The notes beneath the pieces are model-generated. The model saw only the letters and a program-made list of their open reading frames with translations. It did no database searches and was not told where the DNA came from. A DNA stretch of 64,000 bases from Paenibacillus sp. MMS18-CY102 (GTDB taxonomy: Bacteria; Bacillota; Bacilli; Paenibacillales; Paenibacillaceae). The DNA lies in assembly GCF_009789195.1 (NCBI RefSeq), contig NZ_WSTC01000005.1, forward strand, positions 124,001 to 188,000, given 5' to 3'. Made by a program: the position numbers and the translations under genes. Shown in pieces: positions 63,982 through 64,000 of this stretch (the first letter of the stretch is position 1; each line of letters starts with the position of its first letter).

Positions 63982-64000
63982 CTCCCTTGTACGAAAAGTC

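Overview
The window is chromosomal DNA of a spore-forming, naturally competent-type Firmicute, most likely Paenibacillaceae (Paenibacillus/Cohnella-like). Grounds: the gene order gpr-spoIIP-yqxA-lepA-hemW-hrcA-grpE-dnaK-dnaJ and yqeG-yqeH-aroE-yqeI-nadD-yqeK-rsfS-yqeM is that of Bacillus relatives; spoVAC-spoVAD-spoVAE and comEA-comEB-comEC are present; base composition is roughly balanced GC; and two families of short dispersed palindromes sit in long intergenic gaps. No rRNA, tRNA, IS, prophage or CRISPR array was seen.

Layout. 1-7389 (minus): addA (cut by the window edge), addB and a PUA-type rRNA methyltransferase. 7390-8091: gene-free, with a palindromic repeat array of about 50-bp period. 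8092-9069 (plus): Na/Pi symporter, overlapping deoC tail to tail. 8990-14160 (minus): prmA-site-2 protease-rsmE-mtaB-NUDIX-deoC. 14161-27281: accessory block between prmA and dnaJ, which are adjacent in B. subtilis. It holds a GntR (YtrA-type)/ABC operon with a clear autoregulatory operator, an inverted pair of palindromic repeats, a beta-galactoside system (GH2 beta-galactosidase, two permeases, binding lipoprotein, YesM/YesN two-component system, two cre-like sites) and a small two-gene unit with a forespore-type promoter.

27282-39122 (minus): the CIRCE-controlled heat-shock operon hrcA-grpE-dnaK-dnaJ; a short ArgA-like acetyltransferase whose promoter is covered by two ARG-box-like operators; hemW, lepA, yqxA, spoIIP, gpr. 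39352-47773: rpsT (plus), holA, an ECF sigma/anti-sigma pair with its own ECF promoter inserted between comEC and holA, comEC, comEB, comEA, and divergent comER. 47861-50617: leuS with a T-box leader and a consensus promoter. 50799-51089 (plus): a small Cys-rich unknown protein. 51195-57407 (minus): the yqe housekeeping cluster (ribosome assembly, NAD, shikimate). 57460-61951 (minus): MoxR-DUF58-transglutaminase operon. 62107-63981 (minus): spoVAC-VAD-VAE.

Most of the window is core chromosome. The parts that deserve attention are regulatory or non-coding: the two repeat families, the ARG boxes, the YtrA-type operator, a second palindrome at the hrcA promoter, the sigma-factor start-codon hairpin, a terminator inside the comE operon, and the small spore-like gene pair. 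I did not find a wholly new multi-gene system that I can defend from sequence alone.
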